A stretch of 64,000 nt of DNA from assembly GCF_016863475.1 (NCBI RefSeq), contig NZ_BOOY01000036.1, positions 289,165 through 353,164 on the forward strand, in the 5' to 3' direction. How positions within the stretch are numbered: position 1 is the first letter of the stretch; every line of letters starts with the position of its first letter. The notes under the pieces were generated by a model, which was not told where the DNA came from, did not search any database, and saw only the letters and a program-made list of their open reading frames with translations. The DNA is from Spirilliplanes yamanashiensis (GTDB taxonomy: Bacteria; Actinomycetota; Actinomycetes; Mycobacteriales; Micromonosporaceae). The position numbers and the translations under genes were made by a program. Shown here one piece after another: positions 44,713 to 52,120 of the stretch.

Positions 44713-45852
44713 TTAGAACTGCGTGCCGAAGTCCTGCGTCCACACCAGGCGGCCGTCGGCGTCGCGGGCCACGCCCACGCCGATCTCCTCGAGGTCCTCG
44801 TTGAGGATGTTGGCCCGGTGCCCGGGGCTGTTCATCCAGCTGGTCATCACCTCGGCCGGGCTCTCCTGTCCCTTGGCGATGTTCTCGGCGGCGGCGCGCC
44901 AGCGGTAGCCGTTGCGGGTGATCCGCTCGCCGAAGGTGGTGCCGTTGCGGCTGGTGTGGCTGAAGTAGTCCCGCCGGGCCATGTCCTGCGAGTGCTGCCG
45001 GGCGGCGGTGGTCAGCCGCCGCTCCGCGGTGACCGGGTCGAGGCCGGCCCGCTCGCGCTCCTCGTTGACCAGGCGGGTGACCTCGGCCTCCTCAGACGCG
45101 AACGGCCCCGACTCGGCCGGCGGCACGGCCGCGGCGGGCTGGCCGGGCGGCGCCGCGTCCGGTGGGGCGGTCGCCGGGAGGGTGGCGGTGGGCGAGGTGG
45201 CCGGCGCGGGCGCGCTCGCCGGCGCCGAGGCCGGTGTCGTCGACGGCGCGGGCGTCGCCGTGGTGGGCGGCGCGGTCACCGGGGCGGTGGCCGTGGGCGC
45301 GGCCGCCGCCGGCGGGGCGGCCGTGGTGACCGGATCCGGCTCCGGCACCGCCTCGGCCGGGGTGGCCCCGTCCGACGCGCCGAGGGCGAGCCGATCGAAG
45401 TCCGGCGCCGACCCGGCCGGGTTGCCGAACGTCACCGTGTTCTCGCCGGCCCGCAGGTGCAGCTGGACGGTCAGGGTGGCCGTGCGCTCCGCGTCGCCGG
45501 TGGCCGGGAAGGCGAGCCGCAGCACCGGGCCGTCCTGGTTGGCCCGCACCAGCGCCGTGCGCGCGTCCGGGCTGCTGTAGACGATCTGCACCGCGGTCCG
45601 GCCGGCCCGCTCGGCCTGCACCCCGCGGAACGTCAGCCGGCCGGTGAGCCCGACCCCGCCGACCCGCGTCCCGCCGGAGCAGGGCTCGCAGGCGGCGATG
45701 TGGGCCGACCCGCGCAGGGTGTTCGACGCCGCCTCGGCCTCGTACCCCGGGTCCGTGCCGGCCAGGGCGCCGGCGGCGGCGGCCACGGTGGCGCCGAGGG
45801 CGGCGACGGCGGCGGCGCCGCTGATCAGTGCTGATCTACGCATGAGGTCCAC
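44713..45852 (-). CDS. Secreted CAP (SCP/PR1) protein with carbohydrate-binding-like N-domain
   Basis: This 379-residue protein starts with a signal peptide (A-L-I-S-G-A-A-A-V-A-A-L-G-A-T). Residues about 35-155 resemble a CBM35-type module (Y-E-A-E-A-A-S-N-T-L-R-G, with one Cys pair). A Pro/Ala/Thr linker of about 90 residues follows. The C-terminal CAP domain has V-N-E-E-R-E-R-A-G-L, H-S-Q-D-M-A, F-S-H-T, A-E-N-I-A and S-P-G-H-R-A-N-I-L. GTG 45852 is chosen; ATG 45843 also gives a signal peptide. The 209 bp upstream (45853-46061) hold a minus-strand -10-like TAGGGT near 45895. Confidence 0.9.
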   Translation of the reverse strand: MDLMRRSALISGAAAVAALGATVAAAAGALAGTDPGYEAEAASNTLRGSAHIAACEPCSGGTRVGGVGLTGRLTFRGVQAERAGRTAVQIVYSSPDARTALVRANQDGPVLRLAFPATGDAERTATLTVQLHLRAGENTVTFGNPAGSAPDFDRLALGASDGATPAEAVPEPDPVTTAAPPAAAAPTATAPVTAPPTTATPAPSTTPASAPASAPAPATSPTATLPATAPPDAAPPGQPAAAVPPAESGPFASEEAEVTRLVNEERERAGLDPVTAERRLTTAARQHSQDMARRDYFSHTSRNGTTFGERITRNGYRWRAAAENIAKGQESPAEVMTSWMNSPGHRANILNEDLEEIGVGVARDADGRLVWTQDFGTQF

Positions 45853-46061
45853 ATCGTCTCGTCCGACCGGGATCCGCGCCCGCCGCAGAACCCTATGTCC
45901 TGGTTCGACAGCACCCGGTTAGCCGACACTTAAGTCTTGCTTAGCGTCTCGGCAGGTCGGTGACGCGGGTCCGGCGGCGGGTGAGGTGCTGCACCTCTCG
46001 AAGATCCAACGATCGAACGCCGCGGTGCGCATCGCCCCCGCGGCCGGAGAAACCGCGTGGC

Positions 46062-47432
46062 TCAGCGGAGGCGGGCCAGCGCCGGTGACGCCGGGGCGAG
46101 CTTCTCCGCCACCCGCATGGCCGAGAGGAGGGCGCTCTCCTGGCTGCTGACGTCGGTCATGTGGGTGCCGGCGAACCACAGGTTCTGCTCGCCCTGCCGC
46201 TGGCCGAGCAGCCGCTGCGCCCGCGCGTAGTCGGGCGTCTCGTGGGCGTGCCGGTAGTCGATGGTGGCCAGCACGTCGCGCGGCTGCTCGCGCCGGTGCG
46301 ACACCCAGCTCTTGAACACGTCGACGCCGGGGCGGAACGCGCCGAACCACATGGTGGGCTCGCAGAACTGGCCGTCGTGCAGCACGTTGAAGCCGGACCA
46401 GACGCCGCGGTCCTTCGGCATGAACGCCGGGTCGGTGTGGATGGCGATGCGGGCCGGCAGGTAGCGGAACCGGGCGTACACGTCGGCGACGCCCTGCCCG
46501 CCCGCGAGCTGGGCGACCAGCGGCCCGGCGGCGTACGGCGGCAGGGCCAGCACCACGTGGTCGGCCTCGTGCGCCGCGCCGGTGGCGTCGGTGACCCGCC
46601 ACGTCGCGCCGGTGCGCTCCAGCCGGGTGGCGGCCGCGCCGACCCGGGTGTCGACCGTGGTCAGGCCGGTGTGCAGGGCCGACACGACGGCGCCCAGGCC
46701 GCCGGCGGCGTTGTGGTAGTCGTACGGGGCCAGGAAGCCGTCGCCGAGCCCGCGGACGACGAACGCCACCACGGCGCGGGCGCTCATCTGCTTCACCTCG
46801 GGCACCGAGAAGCCGAACATTGCCCCGGCCAGCGGGTAGAGCACCTCGTCGCGGACGGAGCCGAGCAGCGGCAGCCGGTCGATGAAGTCGGCGGCGGTGG
46901 TCGTCCAGTCGTCGCGGGCCTCGAGCTGGCGGCCCTGCTCGACGAAGGCGGCGAGGGCGACCAGCGCGCCCCAGTAGCGCGGGTCGAACAGCGGCCACAC
47001 GCGCCGGTTGTCGGGGGAGACCAGCATGGGCTGGGTGCGGCCGTAGCGGTTGACGGTGAGGTTCATCGGCGCCGGGATCGTCGGCACCTTCAGCACGTCG
47101 GTGAGCAGCTTCCAGTAGATCGGGTGGCTCTTGGGGCCGAAGTACTGGGCGCCCGCGTCCACCGGCACGACCCTGCCGCCGACGGGCACGTCGAGGGTGC
47201 GGGCGTGCCCGCCCAGGCGCGGCTCGGCTTCCAGGAGCGTGACGTCGTGCGCGCCGTCGAGGAGCCACGCCAGGCTGACGCCGGCCACGCCGCCGCCGAC
47301 GATCACGACGCGCTGCCGGCCGGCCGCGCGGGCCGCGCCCGCGAACCCCGGGCCGACGGCCGCGCCGAGCGCGGCGCCGCCCGCCAGGGAGAGGGCCGTG
47401 CGCCGGTTCAGCTTCCTGGTGGGTACGGACAC
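46062..47432 (-). CDS. Tat-exported FAD-dependent oxidoreductase (flavin amine-oxidase type)
   Basis: The product has 456 residues. The N-terminus has a twin-arginine signal (N-R-R-T-A-L-S-L-A-G-G, cleavage near A-R-A-A-G). The FAD Rossmann motif V-V-I-V-G-G-G-V-A-G-V-S follows immediately, with G-G-H-A-R-T after the second strand. The C-terminal W-F-A-G-T-H-M flavin motif is present. The family includes protoporphyrinogen/polyenoic amine oxidases; the substrate is unknown. GTG 47432 has AAGGAG upstream. Confidence 0.9.
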   Translation of the reverse strand: MSVPTRKLNRRTALSLAGGAALGAAVGPGFAGAARAAGRQRVVIVGGGVAGVSLAWLLDGAHDVTLLEAEPRLGGHARTLDVPVGGRVVPVDAGAQYFGPKSHPIYWKLLTDVLKVPTIPAPMNLTVNRYGRTQPMLVSPDNRRVWPLFDPRYWGALVALAAFVEQGRQLEARDDWTTTAADFIDRLPLLGSVRDEVLYPLAGAMFGFSVPEVKQMSARAVVAFVVRGLGDGFLAPYDYHNAAGGLGAVVSALHTGLTTVDTRVGAAATRLERTGATWRVTDATGAAHEADHVVLALPPYAAGPLVAQLAGGQGVADVYARFRYLPARIAIHTDPAFMPKDRGVWSGFNVLHDGQFCEPTMWFGAFRPGVDVFKSWVSHRREQPRDVLATIDYRHAHETPDYARAQRLLGQRQGEQNLWFAGTHMTDVSSQESALLSAMRVAEKLAPASPALARLR

Positions 47433-47536
47433 AGCGGGCTCCTTCGATGGTTGATCTCGGCAGAGTGTCCACTGTTGATACGTGCTGGTAAAGAGGGGAT
47501 CGGCTGATCTTCGCCCGGGCTGTCGGAGGGCCGCCG

Positions 47537-47548
47537 TAGGGTGCGCCC
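47537..47548 (+). promoter_or_regulatory. Putative leaderless promoter of the VOC gene
   Basis: TAGGGT at 47537-47542 is followed by six bases and the ATG at 47549, without a ribosome-binding site. Confidence 0.5.
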
Positions 47549-47971
47549 ATGCCGATCGACTTCCAGGTCACCGTCGACGCCGCCGACCCGCACCCGCTCG
47601 CCGACTGGTGGGCCGAGACGCTGGGCTGGCGGGTCGAGCCGTCCGACGAGCAGTTCATCCGGCGGATGGTCGCCGAGGGGCACGCGCCCGAGTCCGCCAC
47701 CCGCCACTACCGCGGGGCCCTGGTGTGGGCCGAGGGCGCGGCGATCGTGCACCCGGAGACCGGCCGGCGGATGCTGTTCCAGCAGGTCGCCGAGCCGAAG
47801 GCGGGCAAGAACCGGCTGCACCTCGACCTGCGGCCCGGCCGCGAGCACGCGGCCGCGCTGGTCGAGGCGCTGCTGGCGCGCGGCGCCACGTTCCTGCACG
47901 ACGGCCGGCAGGGCCCGCACACCTGGGTCACGCTGGCCGACCCGGAGGGCAACGAGTTCTGCGTCGGCTGA
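47549..47971 (+). CDS. VOC-family (glyoxalase-like) protein
   Basis: This 140-residue vicinal-oxygen-chelate fold protein has F-Q-V-T-V-D-A-A-D-P-H, L-H-L-D-L-R-P-G and W-V-T-L-A-D-P-E-G-N-E-F-C. These carry the potential metal ligands His, His and Glu. The role is unknown. ATG 47549 is preceded by a -10-like box. It is 91 bp from the next gene, and a palindrome lies in the gap. Confidence 0.9.
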   Translation: MPIDFQVTVDAADPHPLADWWAETLGWRVEPSDEQFIRRMVAEGHAPESATRHYRGALVWAEGAAIVHPETGRRMLFQQVAEPKAGKNRLHLDLRPGREHAAALVEALLARGATFLHDGRQGPHTWVTLADPEGNEFCVG

Positions 47972-47977
47972 GCCGTT

Positions 47978-47994
47978 GTTGCCGTTTCGGCAAC
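47978..47994 (+). promoter_or_regulatory. Palindrome before the reductase-methyltransferase gene (operator or terminator)
   Basis: GTTGCCG and CGGCAAC form perfect 7-bp arms around TTT. The site is 6 bp after the VOC stop and 68 bp before the GTG at 48063. No T run follows, so an operator for the downstream redox gene is at least as likely as a terminator. Confidence 0.55.
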
Positions 47995-48062
47995 CAGACT
48001 TGTCAGTCCGGGCGGCGGGCGGGGACCGTGGGACCCGACGACGAGAGCAACCGGAGGACGCG

Positions 48063-49622
48063 GTGGACGACAGCTACGACGTGGTGGTGGCGGGCGGCGG
48101 GGCGGCCGGGCTGAGCGGCGCGCTGGCGCTGGCCCGGGCCCGGCGCTCGGTGCTGGTGGTGGACGCGGGCGAGCCGCGCAACGCCCCGGCCGGGCACGTG
48201 CACAACTTCCTGACCCGCGACGGCACGCCCCCGGCCGAGCTGCTCGCGATCGCCCGTGCCGAGGTCGAGGGCTACGGCGCGCACCTGGTCGCCGGCACCG
48301 TCGAGTCGGCGGCGCCCGACGGCGACGGCTTCGTCGTCACCGTCGACGGCCGGCCGGTGCGGGCCCGCCGGCTGCTGGTCACCACCGGCGTGGTCGACGA
48401 GCTGCCCGACCTGCCGGGCCTGCGCGAGCACTGGGGCTCGGCGGTGCTGCACTGCCCGTACTGCCACGGCTGGGAGGTGCGCGACCGCCGCATCGGCGTG
48501 CTGGCCACCAGCCCGCTGGCCCCACACGGGGTGCAGCTGTGGCGGCAGTGGAGCGAGCACGTCGTGCTGCTGCAGCACACCGGCGGCGAGCTGAGCCTCG
48601 ACGACCGCGAGGCGCTGGCCGCGCGCGGCATCCCCGTGGTGGCCGGCGAGGTGGTGTCCGCCGAGACGGTGGACGGCGCGTTCGCCGGGGTGCGCCTGGC
48701 CGACGGCGAGCTGGTCGAGCTGGACGCCCTGGTCGTGCAGACCACCGTGCGCCCGCGGTCGCCGCTGCTCGACGCGCTGGGCCTGGAGCCGGAGGACGTG
48801 CTGTTCGGCGACCACCCGGTCGGCGCGCAGATCCCGGCGGGCCCGACCCACCAGACCGCCGTGCCGGGCGTGTACGTGGCGGGCAACGTCGCGGACCTGC
48901 GCTCGCAGGTGATCACCGCGGCCGCCGCGGGCCTCACCGCCGGCAGCATGATCAACATGGACCTGATCGGCGAGGACACCCGGCTGGCCCGGCAGGCGTA
49001 CCGGGCCGAGGTGGCCCGCATGTTCGAGCAGGACTCCTGGGAGGAGCGCTACGGCGCGTCCGCCCGGATCTGGAGCGGCAACCCGAACCCGCAGCTCGTC
49101 ACCGAGGCGGCGGACCTGCCGCCCGGCGCGGCGCTCGACGTGGGCTGCGGCGAGGGCGCCGACGCGATCTGGCTGGCCGGGCACGGCTGGAAGGTGACGG
49201 CGGTCGACTTCTCCGCGGTGGCGCTGGCCCGGGCGGCCGAGCACGCGGGCGACGCCCCGATCGAGTGGGTGCAGGCCGACCTGCGGCGCTGGGAGCCGCC
49301 GGCGCGGGCGTACCAGCTGGTGTCGGCGCAGTTCATGCACCTGCCCGGCGACGACCGGCGGGCCCTGTTCGCCCGGCTCGCCGAGGCGGTGGCGCCGGGC
49401 GGCACGCTGCTGATCGTCGGCCACCACCCGTCCGACCTGCGGACCTCGGCGCACCGGATGAACTTTCCCGACATGATGTTCACCGCCGAGGAGGTGGCGG
49501 CGGCGCTCGACCCGGGCCAGTGGCAGGTCGAGGCGGCCGAGACGCGCCCGCGCGACGTGACCGGCCACGACGGCGAGCCCACCACCGTCCACGACGCCGT
49601 GCTGCGGGCCCGGCGGTCGTGA
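48063..49622 (+). CDS. Fusion of thioredoxin-reductase-like flavoprotein and SAM-dependent methyltransferase
   Basis: The product has 519 residues. Residues 1-310 are a class II pyridine nucleotide-disulfide oxidoreductase: V-V-A-G-G-G-A-A-G-L-S-G (FAD), C-P-Y-C-H-G-W-E (redox CxxC near residue 137), and G-V-Y-V-A-G-N-V (FAD). Residues about 325-519 are a class I methyltransferase: A-L-D-V-G-C-G-E-G-A-D-A (SAM), V-T-A-V-D-F-S and H-L-P-G-D-D-R. The two are read through without a break. GTG 48063 has a GGAGG site. Similar fusions occur in actinobacteria. The methyl acceptor and redox partner are unknown; a thiol or metalloid compound would suit the pairing. Confidence 0.9.
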   Translation: MDDSYDVVVAGGGAAGLSGALALARARRSVLVVDAGEPRNAPAGHVHNFLTRDGTPPAELLAIARAEVEGYGAHLVAGTVESAAPDGDGFVVTVDGRPVRARRLLVTTGVVDELPDLPGLREHWGSAVLHCPYCHGWEVRDRRIGVLATSPLAPHGVQLWRQWSEHVVLLQHTGGELSLDDREALAARGIPVVAGEVVSAETVDGAFAGVRLADGELVELDALVVQTTVRPRSPLLDALGLEPEDVLFGDHPVGAQIPAGPTHQTAVPGVYVAGNVADLRSQVITAAAAGLTAGSMINMDLIGEDTRLARQAYRAEVARMFEQDSWEERYGASARIWSGNPNPQLVTEAADLPPGAALDVGCGEGADAIWLAGHGWKVTAVDFSAVALARAAEHAGDAPIEWVQADLRRWEPPARAYQLVSAQFMHLPGDDRRALFARLAEAVAPGGTLLIVGHHPSDLRTSAHRMNFPDMMFTAEEVAAALDPGQWQVEAAETRPRDVTGHDGEPTTVHDAVLRARRS

Positions 49623-49655
49623 CCGCCGGACCCGCCGAGCCCACGGGGGCCGCCG

Positions 49656-50177
49656 TCAGGCGGTGAAGCCCTTGCCGGTCTCGATCAGCGACTTGAGGTC
49701 GCTGAGCACCCACGGCCAGCCGCCGCCCGCGCCGGTGTCCTCCAGGGAGCCGCCGGTGAGGGCGGCGGTGGCGGGCGCGCCGGTCACGTCGTGGACGACG
49801 GTGAGCCGGTGCACGCCGGGCTGCGCGGGCACCTCGGCGATCTCGTAGGTGAGCGTGGTGAACGGCTCCGCGGCCGTCGTGGGGTCCATGAGCATCCGCC
49901 AGGTCTGCACGAGCCGGCGCGGCGGGTCGCACTCGAGGATCTCGCCGTCGCCGATGGTGTCCAGCTCGGGCAGCCCGTGCGCGCGGTGGTAGTCGTTCAT
50001 CGCGTCACTGGCCGTCGCGCGGTACGCGCCGCCGGGCTTGAGCTCGTAGAACTGCGGCGCGCCGTAGCCGTACCGCCGGTTCCACTCCGGGGTGGTGATG
50101 GTGTCCCAGATCTTCTGCGCCGGGGCGTTGATGTAGACGCGGTAGACCTGCGTGGTGACGTCGGTCGTGGTGGTCAT
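49656..50177 (-). CDS. SRPBCC (AHSA1-type) protein
   Basis: This 173-residue protein has the START/Bet v1-like fold of the AHSA1 family: Y-I-N-A-P-A-Q-K-I-W-D-T-I-T at the start, R-L-V-Q-T-W-R in the middle, and G-G-G-W-P-W-V-L-S-D-L-K near the end. Such proteins are commonly encoded with an ArsR regulator, as here (ATGA overlap). ATG 50177 follows a GAGGAGT site. The ligand is unknown. Confidence 0.92.
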   Translation of the reverse strand: MTTTTDVTTQVYRVYINAPAQKIWDTITTPEWNRRYGYGAPQFYELKPGGAYRATASDAMNDYHRAHGLPELDTIGDGEILECDPPRRLVQTWRMLMDPTTAAEPFTTLTYEIAEVPAQPGVHRLTVVHDVTGAPATAALTGGSLEDTGAGGGWPWVLSDLKSLIETGKGFTA

Positions 50178-50494
50178 GGGGACTCCTCGAGTTCGCGTTT
50201 GAGGTCGGCGAGAGCCGCCGCGTGCTGCTCGGTGAACTTGTCGATCCACCGGTCGTGGATGAGCCGGATCGGCACGGGGTTGAGGAAGTGCACCTTCTCC
50301 CGGCCCCGCTTGCGCGCGACGACGAGCGCCGCCTCCTCCAGCACCTTGAGGTGCTTCATGACCCCGAAGCGGGTCATCTCGAGCTCGGACTCCAGCTCGG
50401 TGAGCGTGCGGCCGTCACGCGCGAACAGCAGGTCGAGCAGGAAGCGACGGGTCGGGTCGGCGAGCGCCTTGAACACCCGGTCGTCGTCCGTCAT
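50174..50494 (-). CDS. ArsR-family transcriptional regulator
   Basis: This 106-residue winged-helix repressor has K-A-L-A-D-P-T-R-R-F-L-L-D-L-L, then the recognition region M-T-R-F-G-V-M-K-H-L-K-V-L-E. No metal-binding CxC motif is present, so it is the DUF/AHSA1-linked type, not a metal sensor. ATG 50494 is preferred; the frame stays open to 50530, but that stretch contains the operator palindrome. It overlaps the SRPBCC gene by 4 bp. Confidence 0.93.
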   Translation of the reverse strand: MTDDDRVFKALADPTRRFLLDLLFARDGRTLTELESELEMTRFGVMKHLKVLEEAALVVARKRGREKVHFLNPVPIRLIHDRWIDKFTEQHAAALADLKRELEESP

Positions 50495-50507
50495 GGCTCG
50501 AAGATAG

Positions 50508-50523
50508 GTGACCATTTGGTCAC
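50508..50523. promoter_or_regulatory. ArsR operator palindrome
   Basis: GTGACCA-TT-TGGTCAC is a perfect 7-bp inverted repeat 14 bp before the arsR ATG (minus strand) and 27 bp before the divergent GTG at 50551 (plus strand). It most likely autoregulates arsR-SRPBCC and may also control the divergent gene. Confidence 0.7.
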
Positions 50524-50550
50524 ATGTCAACGGTCGGGCAGGATGGCGGG

Positions 50551-50895
50551 GTGTCGGCGCACAGCCCCCGGACCGGCCCCGCCCAGCTGGACGCCCCCGC
50601 CGAGCCCGACGGCGCCGTCGAGCTCGAGGTGCACGAGGTCCGCCCCCGCGAACCCGCCGGCCTGCCGGTCGTCGTCCGCTGCATCAGCGGCCGCCTGCGG
50701 GTCGGCAGCCCGCTGCACGAGATCCGCGAAACCGCCGAGCCGGTCGACCTGGTCGTGACCCGCATCCGCCGCTACGACCGCGACCTGCCCTACCTCGACC
50801 CGGCCGCGACGGCCCTGCTCACCCTCGCCGGTCCGCCGGACGCCCGGGTCCGCTCGGGCACCCATCTGCGCGGCCGCTCGGCACCCTCGGCCTGA
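50551..50895 (+). CDS. Small protein resembling translation-factor domain II (beta-barrel)
   Basis: This 114-residue protein has a central 70 residues (V-E-L-E-V-H-E-V, G-R-L-R-V-G-S-P-L-H, L-V-V-T-R-I-R-R-Y, A-L-L-T-L-A-G-P) that follow the strand pattern of EF-Tu domain II-like barrels. No GTPase domain is attached. GTG 50551 with purine-rich upstream sequence is preferred to ATG 50524. It diverges from arsR and may share its operator. The function is unknown. Confidence 0.68.
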   Translation: MSAHSPRTGPAQLDAPAEPDGAVELEVHEVRPREPAGLPVVVRCISGRLRVGSPLHEIRETAEPVDLVVTRIRRYDRDLPYLDPAATALLTLAGPPDARVRSGTHLRGRSAPSA

Positions 50896-50973
50896 CATCG
50901 CCGGGCCTGGTGGGGTTGAGCCTGGCGCCGCCGGGCCGCATGCCGCCGGGCCGCCAGCTTGGCGCCGCCCTCC

Positions 50974-50985
50974 TAGAGTGTGCCG
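50974..50985 (+). promoter_or_regulatory. Putative leaderless promoter of the gene at 50986
   Basis: TAGAGT (50974-50979) is followed by six bases and a GTG at 50986. This helps choose that start over GTG 50980. Confidence 0.5.
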
Positions 50986-51333
50986 GTGCCCGACGGTCGC
51001 CCCACCCGCCTGGGCGGCCTGCACGCCCTCCTGGTGGGCGGCACGCTGCTCGCCCTGCTGCTGGGGTGGCTCGACCCGGTCACCGACCAGCGGGACTGCC
51101 CGAACTGGGGCGCCAGCGGCAACGCGAGCGCCTTCGCGGACCCCCGCTGGGACCTCGGGCTGCCCCTGCTGAGCCTCGGCTGGATCCTTGCGGTCGCGGC
51201 GGAGCAGGCCCTGCCGGCCACCTGGCAGCACCGCACCGGCGTCGCCGTCGCCACCCGGGCGACGCTGGCGGTCACGGCCGCGATCCTGGCCGCCTGCTGC
51301 CTCAACCTCCCACCCGCCATCGCCTGCCGCTGA
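50986..51333 (+). CDS. Small membrane protein of unknown function
   Basis: This 115-residue protein has three hydrophobic segments (A-L-L-V-G-G-T-L-L-A-L-L-L-G-W; L-L-S-L-G-W-I-L-A-V-A; A-V-T-A-A-I-L-A-A-C-C-L). The loop after the first holds D-C-P-N-W-G. GTG 50986 is chosen because TAGAGT lies six bases upstream. The family is unknown. Confidence 0.7.
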   Translation: MPDGRPTRLGGLHALLVGGTLLALLLGWLDPVTDQRDCPNWGASGNASAFADPRWDLGLPLLSLGWILAVAAEQALPATWQHRTGVAVATRATLAVTAAILAACCLNLPPAIACR

Positions 51334-51380
51334 CCACACGGGCGCCGGGCGCGGTTGCCCGCAAATGGGACAATGCGCCC

Positions 51381-52016
51381 ATGAACGGTGCAAAGTACGT
51401 CGCCGCCGCCGCGGCGGTTCTGCTGTGCGGGTCCTGCGCCCACCGCGACGCAGAAACGGAGCGGCCGTACCCGAACGCGGAGTCGGTGGAACAGGAGACG
51501 GTCCCCGTGCCGGCCGGCTGCGACCCGGCCCGCGGCCGGGTGGCCTGGTCGCCCGCCGTCCGCTCGCCGGAGCCGATCCGCATCGTCCGCGACCGCAGCC
51601 GGGTGCAACCGGAGAGCGAGCACGCGCGCCTGCGCATGGTGGAGCGGCCCTTCCGCCCGGCGATCGCCGGGCTGGCCGCCCCGCGGTCCTGGCGGGCCAG
51701 GCTGGCCGCGTCCCTGTCGGCGGCGACGGGCGACACCGTGCTGGCCACCGCGGCCCGGCCGGGGACGGCCGCGCCACCGGCGGACCCGGCCGGCCCGGCC
51801 GCGGAGATCATCCGCTACGAGGTGGCGCAGGCCGTCTCGGCGGATTTCGTCGTGCCGTGCGGACCCGGCGTGCGCGGCCGGTTCACCGGGTGGACGGCCG
51901 TCACGGCCGGCACGGTCAGCTGCGCCGACGCCGGCGCGGCCACCGATCCCACGGCCCTGGTGGTCCTGCAGTACTGCTCGGACGCCCCACCGTGGCCGGG
52001 AGACCCGGAGGACTGA
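51381..52016 (+). CDS. Probable secreted protein or lipoprotein of unknown function
   Basis: The product has 211 residues. The N-terminus has a short hydrophobic stretch (Y-V-A-A-A-A-A-V-L-L-C-G-S-C-A-H); the Cys could be lipidated, although the residue at -3 is Cys rather than Leu, so the lipobox is poor. The remainder is polar with four further cysteines and no recognised domain. ATG 51381 is preceded by GACAAT plus six bases, a possible leaderless start. It is followed by the subtilase gene, 104 bp away. Confidence 0.7.
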   Translation: MNGAKYVAAAAAVLLCGSCAHRDAETERPYPNAESVEQETVPVPAGCDPARGRVAWSPAVRSPEPIRIVRDRSRVQPESEHARLRMVERPFRPAIAGLAAPRSWRARLAASLSAATGDTVLATAARPGTAAPPADPAGPAAEIIRYEVAQAVSADFVVPCGPGVRGRFTGWTAVTAGTVSCADAGAATDPTALVVLQYCSDAPPWPGDPED

Positions 52017-52120
52017 CCCGCCGACGTCGCCCGGCGGATCGGCTCACGTTCCCGGGGTCGCTGCCGACTGACCGTGCAGCCTTCCCTACGGGGACGGCGG
52101 ACGAGCGGTGCGGAGGCGAC

